Positions 9,454-19,794 of a stretch of 64,000 nt of DNA are shown here, piece by piece. The translations under genes and the position numbers were made by a program. Numbering within the stretch: position 1 is the first letter of the stretch; every line of letters begins with the position of its first letter. The notes under the pieces are model-generated. The model was not told the DNA's origin. It ran no database searches and saw only the letters and a program-made list of their open reading frames with translations. Source of the DNA: Russula earlei (taxonomy: Eukaryota > Basidiomycota > Agaricomycetes > Russulales > Russulaceae); NCBI GenBank assembly GCA_025769875.1, contig JAGFNK010000151.1, positions 1 to 64,000 of the forward strand, read 5' to 3'.

Positions 9454-10806
9454 TGTTGCTGTCATGAACCATTCTCCGGAGAGGGCCCTTGAAGGACCCT
9501 TCCTTATGAGAGGAAACCCAGCCTCTATGGTGTCACCCTGTTCACATGAGCAAAAGGGGTGAGTAGAGGTGTCCACAATATTGCACGCACATTGTCGCAC
9601 GAGCGATTCTCAGCACAATCAACATACAGCAAGCCCCACTTAATGGCAACCCTTCTAGCAATAAAGGACAGTATTAGGGCCTTCCTAAAGACCCTTTAGG
9701 ACAACTCTAGGTGCTCTACAATAGGCACTAACCTAGTATCAAAGACCCTACAACACGTTATTAGACTAACTCTAATAACTATAGAACAAGCTATAAGGCA
9801 ATACTAAGGACCTTAATAGAAGTATTAGGGTCGACTCTAAGGACCCTAATAGAACTATATAAGGGCCTTATAAGATAACACTATTCCCTAAACCAAACTA
9901 CAAGTCCTCAAATGACCAGCCCTAAACTAACTAACAGAAAATGACTCAGGTGCTCACACGTGTAATAAAGCAGGGAACACATGGACAGTGAAGGCTCTTA
10001 CTCATCAAGAGAAGCCTTCTTACTCAGAAGTTTACTGAGCATGACTGAGCATGCTCAGTAAGTGCACTCCAACTTCTTACTCATCACTCTATTGTGCTTG
10101 ATAACAAGGTTATGACTTGTTCCCTATTTAGCAGTTCTCTTGTAGTATATAAGCACTCAATAAAGTAGCAGACAGTCCTCAGACTGTCCATTTGTTTATG
10201 GCACTCTCTACTCCTGGGATACTCCTTTAAGGACCGTCCCCTTGTGACCATTCTGGCCTCTTCCCTGCGTACCTGCTCGACTCTACCAGTAACCATACCA
10301 CTTTGGTATTTGTTACTGCTTTGGACTCTACTCCTTGCCCACACCATCTTGGATGTCTATCAACTCATCTTTGAGTTAACCCCTCGCTCTTGAACTGGAT
10401 AGTTCAACAGTGAGTCTTGACAGTTGCACAGCACAGAGCACAGCTAACAGGTGAAGCAACCCACCTTAGAGGTTGTGCCAAATGCTCAAGTGATATTGGG
10501 GTGTAGAGCAATATGTATACTCATCTACATGTATGGTATTTATACCTCTATGACCCAGGGCTGTTCCTAAGTCCAAAAGAGGTGAGTACAGGTGTCCACT
10601 ATATCATGCATTCACTGATGTGTGATGTGGAGATGTTCTAGATGAAGCATAGGGCTGCATCTTGTGATAGATAGCATAGTATGCATAACCCTAGTCCCAT
10701 ATGCATATCTACTATAGTTCTGTCTAACATGTAATATCTATGAGTGGATCTAGAACCTTGATGAAGGTCTTCGCCTTCTTTGATCTGTTTGGGTTCCGGT
10801 TCAACA
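9454..10806 (-). mobile_element. Copia A 3' LTR, split by a solo LTR
   Basis: Read on the minus strand the LTR starts TGTTGAACCGGAACCC at 10806 and ends ...GTGCAACA at 9454, giving TGTTG/CAACA ends. Its two parts are 10428-10806 and 9454-9459, 385 bp in total, separated by the family Z LTR and its duplicated GTTGC. The purine tract CAAGGGGGAG directly precedes it on the minus strand (10807-10816), the expected polypurine tract of a 3' LTR. A GGTATAAATACC promoter box lies inside. Confidence 0.75.
9460..10422 (+). mobile_element. Solo LTR, family Z, 963 bp, TSD GTTGC
   Basis: It starts TGTCATGAACCATTCTC and ends GTGAGTCTTGACA. GTTGC flanks both sides exactly (9455-9459 and 10423-10427). A promoter (GTATATAAGC) and a polyadenylation-like AATAAA sit close together near 10150, as in a compact LTR R region. 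Further copies of the family are at 35113-47144, 35723-46821 and, inverted, 34867-47513. Confidence 0.9.
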
Positions 10807-13480
10807 CTCCCCCTTGCTAAGTGCATCAGTAGATGCCATGAGCATTTTCCCACATTCAGGGGTAGAACATTAGTCCTGACTGCTCCCTGAATAGCTCCAC
10901 CTGTGTTAGGATTCTCTTGTTCTCCGACTGTCACCTGTTTCACTGACTCATCTGTGATTACTCATATGTCTGCTTATTGATCTGGCTTAGTGATCGCTTA
11001 CTGATTGCTTATTGATCCTGTCTGGCTTAGTGATTGCTTACTGATCCTGATCAGTAAGAGCTTACTCACTGCTTATTGATTCATGACAGATACTAGGAAA
11101 GAATGACTCACGCATGAGTCATTTCTAAACTTCTTGAATTGCGCTTCTTGTATTTGGATACTGCTGGTTCTCAGCTATGTGCACCCCGAGTTTCGTACGA
11201 ATCGGATCAGCAGTTATTGAGATATCGTATAAATAGTCTGTGGTATCAAGAAGTCAAGCCTTATGCTCGACTTACACTTTTAACAAGATAATCATCTTGT
11301 CTATCAATCTAAACAAAATTGTAGTGCAGACTCTAACTGAAAGAGGCCCCTCTCTTTTCTACATCCAATCTTCCTGAGATAATATCAAAGGGTTCGAAGT
11401 CTAGTGCTTGAACTATATCAAGCAACTCTTTCACTAAAGAGTTGGTACTAAGATCTGACGGATCTTAACAACCTGTTTATTTTGTATGACTTAATGAATG
11501 AAGTGATAGTGCAAATCAATGTGCTTGATGTGCTTCATTTGTACAGGGTTGGAGGCTAAGAATATTGAGCCTTGATTATCACCAAACAATGGGATAGGAG
11601 CAAGGTTGATGCCAAGCTCAGTTAGTAAGGATTTAATCCAAACTAATTGTCTGCTTGTGTTAGAGAGTGACATGTACTCAGCTTCAGTGGAGGAGAGCAC
11701 AACTGTTTTCTGCACTTGTGAGTTCCACAAAAATATTGCTCCTGCCAGGTTCACCATATAGCCTGTTGTGGACTTCCAATTGGTCGGATCAGAAGCCCAG
11801 TCAGAGTCAGCATATGCCATTAGACTGCCATTAGATGGTCCATCATAGACCAAGGCATAATTGGCAGTTCCCAAGAGGTATTGGCAAATGTAGAATGCAC
11901 AATGTAAATGATCCTCTGAGGGATTGGCAGCATGTTGCAACAACTTAGTGACCACAAAGGCTATGTCTGGACATGTTCCAAGCATTATGTATAAGAGTGA
12001 TCCTACAACTTGCTGGAATTTTGACCACAAGGCTGGGTCAGCAGTGGAAGTGTTGGGAGAGGGGTGATAGCCCTCTGGTAATGGAGTAGGAGCAGGATGT
12101 GTGTTAAGCAAGTCAGAATGCTGCAGCACTTTCTTTAGATATTCAGTCTGGTCCAGATGTATCTGGCTGTACTTGCATTGAATGCACATGCATAGAAATT
12201 CTTGGGCATTGCCCAGATCTCAACATTTCCAGAGCTTCAAAAAGCACTCCTTTGTTTTATTGATCTGTTTTTTATCTGCTCCAAAGAAGAGCACAACATC
12301 GACATAGATGATGGCTATTAGACTCTTGTCTTTACTAACAAAGAGCCCAGAGTCAGACATAAGGCAAATGAGACCAAGCAAGGCCATAGACTTGTCAAAG
12401 GCTTTCCACCATGCAAGTGCCACTTGTTTAAGTCCATATATTGTGTGTTTTAAGTGCATGACCTTTCACTCTTGGCCTTTTATTTTGAAGGTTTCAGGCT
12501 GCTCCATATAGAGCTCTTCATTGAGCTTGCCATAGAGAAAGGCAGTCTTGACATCTAGTCCACTAATGTGCCAGTTTTTGAGCACTGTGAGCACAATCAT
12601 CAGGCAGACTGTCTCAAACTGTACCACAGGTGAGAATATTGTGTCATAGTCAATGCCTTCTACTTGGGAGAAGCCTTTGGTGACTAGTCTGGCTTTTTTA
12701 CAACCATCAGACTTAAGGTCAAATACCCATCTATTTTTAATTATTTTGTGATCCTTGGGGGGATCGACTAGTTCGAAGACTTTGTGTCTGCGGAGGGATT
12801 CCAACTCCTTGCAACAAGCATCTTTCCACTCCATTTGGAGTTCACTTGGCATTCATAGAATGTCCCTAAAGGTCCATTCACAAATCTTTGCAGTATTGGG
12901 TGTTTCTGAATTTAGTGAAACTGCTTGGGCGAGCAGATAGTTGAGGAATTTGACTCCTCCTTCCCTTGCTAGACCAAGAATGTCTTCTACCTCATCCTCA
13001 GAGGCCTGTGGTGGTTGATCATCAAGGATGACAGGAGGGTAAGGGCCTGGTGTGGCTGATCCTGACATACTATCCATGCTGGAGCTACTGGGTTGGTTTT
13101 CTGTCATTGTTCTCCATGTGCATGTGCACCAAATGTCTTTTCCACTTCTGTGGGGTGTCTGCATTCACCATAGATGTTGCCAGGATGGGTAGGAACTTTC
13201 CTGATTCACTGAGACCTTCAAAGAGGTACAGGCTCTTCAGTGGGAGGAGGGGATGGTGTAGGAGGGACAGGCATTTGCTCACAATCCTCTTCCTTTGGTG
13301 CCTGTATAGGCTGCTCATCATCCACACTTTTGAGTGTAGGGAATGGGTTGTCAACACCAGGAGTGGTGTCTTCAACAGGTTGTTGTGGTAGTTCTTTACA
13401 TGGTTCATTATTGCCATTTTCAGCGCACTTGGCAGAGCTTGAATTCCACCCAAATTGGTGCAGAAAACCCCCTCAAACAT
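10807..13480 (-). pseudogene. Copia A pol remnant: reverse transcriptase and RNase H
   Basis: This encoded the C-terminal half of a Ty1/Copia polyprotein, which copies element RNA into DNA. In order on the minus strand: a linker (13480-12853), an RT start with RLVTKGFSQVEGIDYD and LDVKTAFLYGKLNEELYMEQ (12852-12466), the RT palm with IYGLKQ and a mutated catalytic motif reading YVDVV instead of YVDD (12459-12220), and RNase H with YADSDWASDP, SSTEAEYMSLS and DNQG (12189-11491). Frames are interrupted several times and gag, protease and integrase are missing. It is dead; only its 3' LTR remains. The 3' part (about 10960-11480) contains further insertion-like sequence. Confidence 0.85.
10960..11480. 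repeat. Insertion-like AT-rich segment with short repeats, within Copia A
   Basis: Imperfect direct repeats of GCTTACTGATTGCTTATTGATC type occur at 10970-11080. They are followed by a segment with a TATA-like CGTATAAATAGTC (about 11228) that ends in GATCTTAACA. It resembles a small LTR, and ACCTGTTT occurs on both outer sides (about 10935 and 11470). Boundaries and family are unresolved. Confidence 0.35.
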
Positions 13481-13790
13481 GCAGGATGAATATTCTCCCT
13501 CAAAACAGCTTCAATTCATTCATATGAAACTTATTGTCCCTTGAATCACCTGAATGAGGGCTAGGCAGCCCCATTGTTTTCATGAGATTTGAGTGAGAAT
13601 TGGTGGAGCTGGACTCAAGCCACCTCCACATGTGTATTAGATGAATTACAACTCAAAATTGTGGTCTATATCTATTATTTTTCCCTCATGTTGTACCCAT
13701 GGGCTGTCTTGAGGCAGCCCCACAGTGTTTTTGACACAAGTGTTGTGGTGTGCAATGTTGTTTCCAGTGTGATCAGAGTCATGGCCAGCC
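13430..13790 (-). repeat. Copia-A-type repeat X, inverted partial copy
   Basis: It is the reverse complement of 856-1200 and of 17520-18540 apart from scattered changes. It is continuous with the Copia A linker coding sequence, which shows what the X repeat derives from. Confidence 0.75.
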
Positions 13791-14629
13791 ACTCATCGCC
13801 CCTCTTGCCTCTCCATTCCAACCATCCTTCACCCTCATTCCCACCATGCCTGCTGTCTCAGCCGCATCAGTCGCACAGCCCCCTTCCAACTCATGTTTGG
13901 CCTCCACACCTGCAATTGCAGCCGCTCCCTCCATCATGCTGATTCTGGACCACTATTATGACCAGGATATCAAACTCTTTATGGACTCCTCATCAAGTCT
14001 TCATATGCATGACCAGGAAGACATCTTTGAGCACAACCGGGAAGCATTATGCACTCCTCTTGTACAAGCAGGCCAACTGTCCCACAAAGACTACAACATG
14101 CCGTTCTGGTTAGGACTCCACCTGGATGATCGCAAGATGATCTCACAATGACTTGGCCCCTGGCATATGGATGAGCAACAAAGAATATTATGAATGTCAA
14201 GAGGTATTCAATACTGTGGTCAATGACCCTTGCAACATTCAGTGGGAATGCGAACTTGGTTCTTGTGACAAGATGAAAACAAAGATGATTACATCTACCC
14301 CATGCCCACACCAGCTCCTGCCATTGTCCCTGCATTGCCTGTCATTGCCTTCATGTCGCCTGCTCCCATTGTCCCTGCAGCTCCCACCTCATCCACCATT
14401 CCCATCACCTTGTTCACTGCTGCCATCTTTGACTCACCAGCTGTCATAACTTTGGCCCCACCTGCCCTTGCTGTCCCAGCATCGTCCACCTTCACCATCA
14501 CTGCCACCCTAGTCTTGTCCACAGCTGCCACTGCCCCAGTCATCTCAGCATTGCCCACTGCTCCCATCACTCCCACTGTCCCTGTCTCTGTGGTCTCAAC
14601 CCCACCTGTCTCGGTTGCAGCTTCATCTG

Positions 14630-15131
14630 TGTAAGGTGAGCCATATCGCTGGCCTCAGAACCACATGTGGACCACGCGCGATGTGTGACACTCGGCCTCC
14701 TCCCACACCTTGCCTCCTTCCTCGCATCGCATCGCCCAGTCCTCGCCACCGACCACGTGCGCATGCCACGCCTCAGCACATGCGACACGTTCGCATCTCA
14801 GGCCTTTCACCATGGCCTCGACCGTCTCGACCAGTCTTGATTCTCTTTCATGCCTATCTCCCTTTCATGCCTTTCATCCTAAGTACTTCTCTCCTGTATA
14901 TAAAACACCTAGCTACTCTGTAGTAGAAAAAAGAGGAAGAATACAGTCTTCTTGAGTTCCCCTTACCTTCAGTCAGAAACAACTGCGCGCGAGTGATCTT
15001 ACTCTCCTCTCCTCTCCTTCTCTTCTCCCTTCCTCCTCCTTACATTCCTCTTGCTCTTGGGTCAAGACAACCGTCTTGGATCAGCCGTCCAGCCCCACGA
15101 ACTCTGCAGCGCCCCAGTTTGGCTCGCTTCA
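14630..15131 (+). mobile_element. Solo LTR, family V, 502 bp
   Basis: It starts TGTAAGGTGAGCCATATCGC and ends ...GGCTCGCTTCA. TCTG (or ATCTG) stands at both sides (14625-14629 and 15131-15135), and removing the element rejoins one open Ser/Thr-rich tract. A GTATATAAAACACC promoter box is near 14898. Confidence 0.75.
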
Positions 15132-15277
15132 TCTGCCACCCCTGCCTTTGTCTCATTCAGCTCCCATGCCCTCAGTTGTCTCATCACCCTCAGCCTCATC
15201 TGTCACCTTGTCCACTGCCACAGTAGTCTCAGTCATGCCAGCTGCCAACTTCACATCTGCCTCCATCTTAGCCTCGC

Positions 15278-16159
15278 TGTTACACCATTTTCCTTTTACA
15301 TCTACTTCTTACCTCTTGCTATGGACTGCTTGCTTGCGTACGTCCCTTTACTTACTGGTCTTGTGATCTCTTACGTCTTGTGATCCCTTCTGTGTTATCA
15401 TGTGATCCATACACATCCAGGTAACACTGGATTGCTGTTACTTTCCCTTTGTTTGGTTCTCTTTCCATTTATATTCACTTCTTAGTTTCGACTGTGCAAT
15501 GCTGCGCACCTACTGTGCAGCACAGTTACTTGGTTCTGACTCATTCGTGGCCTCATTCCTATGACTCCTACTTATTATGACTCCTACTATACTAGTAGCA
15601 CAGTCAAAGCGCAGCTATTGCTGCGCTTCTCCTGTATATATAAGCTCAGTACTTTGTGACCAAAGCCCTGAGCTTGGTCTCTTGTAGAATCCAACCTACT
15701 CTTGTCCAACATATTCTCCTGCAACCCACTTCACTCTCACAAACTTAAACCACAACCACCTCTCCATTTCATCAACTCTTCACACACCATCTACCATCTA
15801 CTCTTCGCCTTTCCCTTCCTTTCCTAAGAGTCTCTCTTCACTCCCCTGAGAAGACCTCTCCTCCTTTAAGACCTACCTTCCTCTACTCTCTCTGCGTTGT
15901 TCAAGGTCCCCGACGGACTTGAACGCATATAGCTAGTGGAACCAGCCCTAGTCTATCCCATTATAAACTTACCCTAGCTTCTCAACAGACCAAGTCGTAC
16001 TAGGAAGGGTCTATTGGCCATAACCTGTTTAGCATAAAACACTTCGACCGCTGCAGGGATCCTTACTCATTATACACGGGAACCAGCCCATTTCTTGAAC
16101 ACCTCACTATCATCAACTTGTTTTCCACTTGTGAACTGACACGGCTAGTTACCGTGACA
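15278..16159 (+). mobile_element. Solo LTR, family W, 882 bp
   Basis: It starts TGTTACACCATTTTCC and ends GTTACCGTGACA. Flanks are CTCGC (15273-15277) and CTCAC (16160-16164), a 5-bp duplication with one CpG-to-CpA change. It is nearly identical to 1-855. The TATATATAAGCTCAG box near 15635 is the likely promoter. Confidence 0.85.
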
Positions 16160-17112
16160 CTCACCCACACTCATCAGTTCAGCCCAGCCCACAGTATTGC
16201 CAGCATTGCCAGCTGCTGCCATCTCTGCCATGCCCTCAGCCACAGTTGTCTCAGTCCCAGCTGCCTTCATCACCACCACCACTTTGTCCTCACTGTCTGC
16301 CAGCTCCCTTCCTGCTGCCACACTCTCCACTGTTGCCTCTGCTCCATCCATCTTCGCCATTGCACTAGTTCTGCCTGCTGCCACCTCCTTGGTCTCACCC
16401 TCAGGCTTCATCTCAGTGCCCACTGCATCAGTCTCAGTTTTGCACAACACCAGCATCACAGCACTGTCGCCACCCCATGCCACCAGCTCTACCCCAGAAG
16501 ACCAAGAAGGCCCCAGCCACAAACTTAGCCACAACATGCCACAACAGGAGCAGAAGCCACCACCACACCACTGCTGCAGGAGCAGCAGCTGCTGATGCCA
16601 ACAGCACACCACATGCTGCCTCCCACATCACCTCCCCATCCATTTGTGCACTCTTTCCCATGTCTTCTGCTGACACCTGCAGTGGAGATGACCCCACCAC
16701 CACTGTCACAAGATGACAAATTCCACCCCCGCGCAAGCCACCCCACATATCCTCCTTCTCAAGTCCTCACTACCTATGTCTCTATCTATGAACTCATGCT
16801 TGCTGCCTATGCCCCTGCTCCTTGTCCACTGCCTGCTGCCACTGCCTGCAATGGAGATGACCACACCACCACCACCACAAGACAATACCACCACCACACA
16901 GCTACCATCTCATCACCACTGCCCTCATCTCCATTGCCTCCATTTCCCCATCACCCTCACCTCCTTTGTCAATGCCATCACTGATCACCACCTTTGCATC
17001 TTCTGCAGCACAAGCAGCCATGACTGCTGCCTCAATTCAGATGTGAAAGGCTCAAAACACTCGCATTCAGATGCTTGACCAAGGACAGTCAAAGTTTCAA
17101 GCCCACAGGAGG

Positions 17113-17514
17113 TGTAAGATAGCCATATGGCTGGCCAGAGAATCATATGTGGAAATGCAATATGACATGACACCTCCTCCTATCCTTTGCCACCCCCCTC
17201 TTGTTCCAGGCCATCCACCGACTGCACACCACAAGCCACCTTGCATGTGACATCAAGACCTCAATCGCATCACCCAGCCCTTGCCACTGACCATGCACAC
17301 ATGCCATGCCCCACACATGTGATGTGTTTGCATCTCAAGCCTTTCATGACTGCCTCAACTGTCTCAACCAGTCCTGATTCTCTTTCATGCCTTTCATCTC
17401 TAGTACCTCTCTCCTATATATAAGAGCACCCTAGCTACTCTGTAGTAAAAAGAGTTCATGAATAGGACCCCTTTTTGCAACCCACTCCTCTCTGTCTGTG
17501 TAAAACAAGAAGGA
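17113..17514 (+). mobile_element. LTR fragment, family V
   Basis: It starts TGTAAGATAGCCATATGGCT and parallels 14630-14940 to the shared CCTAGCTACTCTGTAGTA block, with most CpG sites replaced. Its right end merges into repeat X and no duplication was found, so it is probably truncated. Confidence 0.55.
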
Positions 17515-17626
17515 TGGTTGGAATGGAGAGGCGAATGGGGCGATGAGTGGCTGGCCATGACTCTGATCACACTGGAAACAATGTTGCACACCACAACACT
17601 TGAGTCAAAAACACTATGGGGCTGCC

Positions 17627-18245
17627 TGTTACTGAGTGGTTTGGGGTCCTGGAAGATGCTGGAACACCTAAACTATGGACTGCACCATTTGCATCATGCA
17701 TACATCCGATCTTGATTGTTTATGTTCATTGAAATCGCGTTCGGAACGCGTTGATCGTATCTTTCTGAAGATGTATTGAAGAAGCAATGAGTAGCATTGC
17801 TTCTGTCCCAGATGTTCCTGTACTGCCACGTACGTTGCTTCCTTGATTAGGAAAGTACTTATGACACCGAGATTGCTACTAGGAAGCACTTAATGCTTCC
17901 AGCACCAAGATTGTTTACATAGAAGCAACCTCACTTCTATGAGCCATGTTTTGCTTCTATAGCACCAACCAGTACTACAGTAGCACAAACCTTATCCCTG
18001 TAGGGCTATATAAGGCCCCCAGTTGTAACAGTTGAGCCCTAAGCTGACTTAGTTTGCCAATCCCAAACAGTTGACTCCTACCCCATCTGCAGAGCCCCTC
18101 TCATCTTGTTGCCATACTCCAGAAGGATCTAACACTCCTTCCCCTCCACGAGTATTGCTTGCTTGACTCAAGCATATCTGCATTGGTAGGATGTGTTCAT
18201 AGACACAACCATTGATCTTATTTAAGGCACTTTGGAGCCTTAACA
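17627..18245 (+). mobile_element. Solo LTR of the Gypsy chromovirus, 619 bp, TSD CTGCC
   Basis: It starts TGTTACTGAGTGGTTTGGGG and ends GGAGCCTTAACA. CTGCC flanks it on both sides (17622-17626 and 18246-18250), and copy 1 of repeat X shows the empty site GGGGCTGCCTCAAGAC. It is clearly homologous, in opposite orientation, to the Gypsy LTR at 34279-34866. It arose by LTR-LTR recombination of a second insertion of that family. Confidence 0.92.
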
Positions 18246-18842
18246 CTGCCTCAAGACAGCCCATGGGTACAACATGAAGGAAAAATAATAGATATAGATC
18301 ATGATTTTGAGTTGTAATTCATCTAATACACATGTGGAGGTGGCTTGAGTACAGCTCCACCAATTTTCACTCAAATCTCATGAAAACAATGGGGCTGCCT
18401 AGCCCTCACTCAGGCAATTCAGGGACAATAAGTTTTATATGAATTGAAGCTGTTTTGAGGGAGATATTCATCTCACATGTTTGAGGGGGTTTTCTGTGCT
18501 GATTTGGGTGGAATTCAAGCAATGCCAAGTGCACTAAAAATGGCAATAAATAATTATATTGTTTTCTGAATTGTAAAGATGTTCAAACACCGCTCTGCTG
18601 ACAAAGTCCAATAGCCCGAATTTGGGATGTCACATCATGTGAAATTCCAATGACTTTCATCATGCCTGTGACTCCTGTCACCCCTGGCTAATCCCAAAAT
18701 TCAAGTTCCAAGTTCAAGTTTCAAGAAATCTTGGTTGCTGTAAGGGGGCCTGATGATGATTTGAGAATGGTAAATTTTCAAATCCATTTGTCATGCATAG
18801 AAGCTACTTGTCTTTTCCTTCTGCATCTCAACAACTTACTAA

Positions 18843-19396
18843 GGCCCCTTTTACCAACCAAGAATTCTTGAATCTTGAACTTGAACTTGGATTTCAGGAT
18901 TTTCCAGGAGTGACAGGAGTGACAGGAGTGATGTAAGTGATATGATGTATATAATAAATTAATATGCATTTTTTTTTGTTGTCATTTGCATATTCACATA
19001 TTTGGGGTTACACATGATGTGTCAGCGTCAAACTCGGAGTCGAGCAGTCCAACTTGAGCTCAACATCTGGGTGCTTGCAGCCCCATTTTCACCAGAGCTG
19101 CACATACAAAATTTGCACAAAGATGTGCACCCACACATTGGTGACACATATTCTGCCTTAATGACATGCTTGCAATACCCCACTTGGAAGGAGTGGAAGG
19201 AAGGGTTAGAAAAAATATTTTACATATCACATGTAAACCCAGCAAATCACACCAGAAAATAACTCATATTTGAAATGGACTCATATTAGTTTATTATGTC
19301 ACTTATATCACACCTGTCATTCCTGTCACTCCTGGAAAATCCCAAAATCCAAGTTCAAGTTCAAGATTCAAGAATTCTCGGTTGGTAAAAGGGGCC
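18843..19396. mobile_element. 554-bp MITE, ~80-bp TIRs, TAA target duplication
   Basis: Its ends are GGCCCCTTTTACCAACCAAG and the exact inverse GGTTGGTAAAAGGGGCC. The inverted repeats continue, imperfectly, for about 80 bases through runs of AAGTTCAAG type. TAA flanks both sides (18840-18842 and 19397-19399), and the empty site near 1487-1495 reads ACTTTC-TAA-GCTTCCC. No transposase. A TAA duplication and a GGCC-type tip fit PIF/Harbinger-driven MITEs; this is an inference. Confidence 0.9.
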
Positions 19397-19794
19397 TAAG
19401 CTTTCCTATGATTCTCATGGTTTCCACTTTCCACCTCTTGAATGTACCACTAAGTCCCGGATTCCTTTACAGGTATATAAACTGTACAAAGGCCTCACTA
19501 GGAGGTCAAGTTGAATCTCCTGTCTAGTTACCAGACAATCAATTCTATTCCTCTCACAACTGCTTGACTACCAGTTACTCTATCACAAAACACTCAATGA
19601 GTCTAACTCTGACCCAACGGTGGTGACACTTTCCTCAAGACTCCACAACACGCCCCTCACAGGCTCACACCCACCCTCAATGTCAGTCATCACTGCTGTA
19701 TGCAAGGGCTTGCAACCCTTAGCGTGCCTCGCCAATGCCTCCCTCGCCACATCACTCTGTCCTCAAGATCGGTTGTAGGATTCATGATTAGGTA

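Larger units (their letters stand above)
13790..17112 (+). repeat. Repeat Y relative, CpG-depleted, split by two solo LTRs
   Basis: After removing 14630-15131 and 15278-16159 this is one Pro/Thr/Ser/Val-coding tract. Its 16440-16710 part aligns with 3540-3830 of repeat Y (for example ACACCAGCATC.CAGCAC followed by an AAGACCAAG block), but positions that are CG in repeat Y are mostly CA or TG here. Open frames of up to about 155 codons are compositional leftovers. A decayed repeat rather than genes. Confidence 0.55.
17515..19792 (+). repeat. Copia-A-type repeat X, copy 2, carrying two insertions
   Basis: It is collinear with 856-2250 after removal of 17627-18245 and 18843-19396. It lacks the foldback MITE found in copy 1 (TTA site at about 19718) and lacks the W LTR. 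No intact coding sequence. Confidence 0.75.

Noticed and set aside
15278..16159. W LTRs at 1-855 and 15278-16159 as the two ends of one 16-kb element
   Set aside because: Each copy has its own flank (GGAAA versus CTCGC/CTCAC) and the DNA between contains unrelated elements, so they are independent insertions.
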